Under the pieces are notes generated by a model. The model was not told the DNA's origin. It worked only from the letters and a program-made list of their open reading frames with translations, and did no database searches. Positions 5,997 through 7,233 of a stretch of 7,233 nt of DNA are shown piece after piece (the stretch's first letter is position 1; every line of letters begins with the position of its first letter). A program made the position numbers and the translations under genes. Source of the stretch: an uncultured Bacteroides sp. (lineage in GTDB: Bacteria > Bacteroidota > Bacteroidia > Bacteroidales > Bacteroidaceae); the NCBI GenBank assembly GCA_934716785.1, contig CAKUYM010000218.1:1-7233 (forward strand). The letters run 5' to 3'.

Positions 5997-7233
5997 TTAA
6001 TTCCGACTGACTTGTTTTACTCCTTTCACCGTCCTCAATTTCTTGATCAGTGTTTCCAGTCTGCCCGTATCGCCGACCATAATCGTCAGTGTCCCCGAGA
6101 ACAATCCGTCATGAGAATCAATGCCGATAGAGCGCAGCGTGATTCCGTTCTCTTTCGATATGATAGAAGTGATGTTTGTCACAATACCAATATCGTCATG
6201 CCCTACAACGCGCAACGTGATAGGATACTGCGTGCCTTCCGACTTGCCTGCCCAACGGGCTTTGACAATCCGGTAGCCGAAGCGTTCGCGCATCTGTATG
6301 GCATTGGGGCAGTCTTTTCTATGAATCTTGATACCTCCGTTTACTGTCACGAAGCCGAATACATCATCCCCGTAAATAGGATTGCAACATTTGGCGAGCT
6401 TGAAATCCAACCCTTTCAGATTTTGGTCTATCACAAGCACGTCCTCTTTTGATGTCGTCTCTTCCTGCGGCATCTGCATGTTGTATCCTTCGGCGCTGCG
6501 GTATACTACATCGTCATGTACGTCATTGTCCCGTTTCTGCTGTTCCATATATTTGTCCAGCACCTCGTTGACATCCAGCGTCTCATCTGCTATTTTCTGA
6601 TAAAACTCCGTCACGTTCTTGAAACCCAACCGCTTGATGAGTCTCATCATGGTTGCCTCGTCATACTCCAACTTACGATTCTTGAACTTCCGCTCCAACG
6701 TCTCCTTGGCAAAGTCATGCTGGCGTGCCACCATCTCCTTGAGTGCTTGGCGAATCTTTGTGCGTGCCTTGGATGTGGTCACGATATTGAGCCAGTCTTG
6801 TTTCGGAGTCTGAGTATTTGAAGTCATAATCTCCACCTGGTCACCGCTATTCAGCTTCTGCTTCAGTTGGGCATTCTTCCCGTTCACTTTGGCTCCGATG
6901 CACTTGCATCCTAATTTGCTATGAATGTGAAAGGCGAAATCGAGCACGGTGGCACCCTTGGGCAGTTTGAACAGGTCTCCTTTAGGGGTAAATACGAACA
7001 CCTCGTCCTCGTAAAGATCCATCTTGAACTGGTCCATTACTTTCATTGAATCGTTGTCCGCATTTTCCAACGCCTCCCGAACCGAAGTCAGCCATTCGTC
7101 CAAACCGCTCTCGCCCTTGATGCCCTTGTACCTCCAATGGGCTGCCAGCCCCCTTTCGGCGATTTCATCCATGCGGCGGGTACGTATCTGCACTTCCACC
7201 CATTTGCCTTCCGGTCCCATCACGGTGATATGC
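5997..7233 (-). CDS. relA: RelA/SpoT-family (p)ppGpp synthetase/hydrolase, C-terminal part, 5' end cut by window edge
   Basis: Long RSH protein that makes or degrades the stringent-response alarmone (p)ppGpp. The frame is open to the right edge; 411 complete codons remain of about 730. Numbering from the first complete codon, residues 1 to about 35 are the end of the synthetase domain, with the EVQIRT motif (E13 fits the magnesium-binding Glu of RSH synthetases) and GLAAHWRYKG. A TGS domain follows near 77-140 (EVFVFTPKGD, LPKGATVLDFAFHIHS), then a helical region, a zinc-finger-like/CC domain with C282-C283, H304 and C308 (KCCNPIYGDD, HRKDCPN), and a C-terminal ACT domain near 336-411. This is the ribosome/tRNA-sensing regulatory half. 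The hydrolase domain and most of the synthetase lie outside, so whether it is bifunctional cannot be judged here. A GTG at 7221-7223 is internal, not the start. It converges on the MFS gene. Confidence 0.96.
   Translation of the reverse strand, partial: HITVMGPEGKWVEVQIRTRRMDEIAERGLAAHWRYKGIKGESGLDEWLTSVREALENADNDSMKVMDQFKMDLYEDEVFVFTPKGDLFKLPKGATVLDFAFHIHSKLGCKCIGAKVNGKNAQLKQKLNSGDQVEIMTSNTQTPKQDWLNIVTTSKARTKIRQALKEMVARQHDFAKETLERKFKNRKLEYDEATMMRLIKRLGFKNVTEFYQKIADETLDVNEVLDKYMEQQKRDNDVHDDVVYRSAEGYNMQMPQEETTSKEDVLVIDQNLKGLDFKLAKCCNPIYGDDVFGFVTVNGGIKIHRKDCPNAIQMRERFGYRIVKARWAGKSEGTQYPITLRVVGHDDIGIVTNITSIISKENGITLRSIGIDSHDGLFSGTLTIMVGDTGRLETLIKKLRTVKGVKQVSRN

Noticed and set aside
5939..6000. 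AT-rich stretch as an origin or recombination site
   Set aside because: Only two short tandem units and no DnaA-box-like or site-specific recombination motifs; low-complexity intergenic DNA explains it.
7221..7223. GTG as the start of the rel gene
   Set aside because: The frame and the RSH synthetase homology continue to the window edge, and a protein starting here would begin inside the synthetase domain.

Overview
The window looks like chromosomal DNA of a gut Bacteroides or close relative. Three things point there: the promoter-like sequences fit the Bacteroidetes pattern (TTTG near -33, TAnnTTTG near -7) better than the E. coli one; most genes lack a strong Shine-Dalgarno; and the hybrid cluster protein is the strict-anaerobe (class 1) type. 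The species cannot be named from this sequence alone. All six main genes belong to recognisable families, and I see no phage, insertion sequence, CRISPR array, toxin-antitoxin pair or other obvious novel system.

Layout. From 1 to 804 (+) is the C-terminal two thirds of a UraA-type uracil/xanthine permease, followed by a strong terminator (846-890). Running towards it from 2551 down to 920 (-) is hcp, encoding the hybrid cluster protein (hydroxylamine / nitric-oxide reductase), with all predicted cluster ligands intact. A 385-bp divergent intergenic region (2552-2936) is the most structured non-coding part. It holds a 5-4-5 inverted repeat upstream of hcp, a 20-codon open frame behind a perfect AGGAGG, and a large inverted repeat (2835-2892) that encloses the best promoter candidate for the next gene. 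That gene (2937-3584, +) is a HAD-superfamily phosphatase of the beta-phosphoglucomutase-like group, closed by a terminator at 3627-3682.

A second + strand unit follows. It starts with a TAACTTTG -7 element (3715-3722) and a leader of about 98 nt, then panB (ketopantoate hydroxymethyltransferase, first committed step of pantothenate/CoA synthesis), then, 4 nt after the panB stop, an uncharacterised 12-helix MFS transporter. A 12-bp perfect GC-rich hairpin with T-rich flanks on both sides (5884-5929) probably stops both this operon and the converging gene on the - strand. That last gene (5997 to the right edge) is the C-terminal regulatory half of a long RelA/SpoT-type (p)ppGpp synthetase/hydrolase.

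Functionally the genes are a mix of core metabolism and stress handling: nucleobase uptake, detoxification of reactive nitrogen species, a sugar-phosphate-type phosphatase, vitamin B5 synthesis and the stringent response. The only pair with sequence evidence for being expressed together is panB and the MFS gene, so the most testable lead is a transporter linked to pantothenate metabolism. The remaining interest lies in the hcp/HAD intergenic region.
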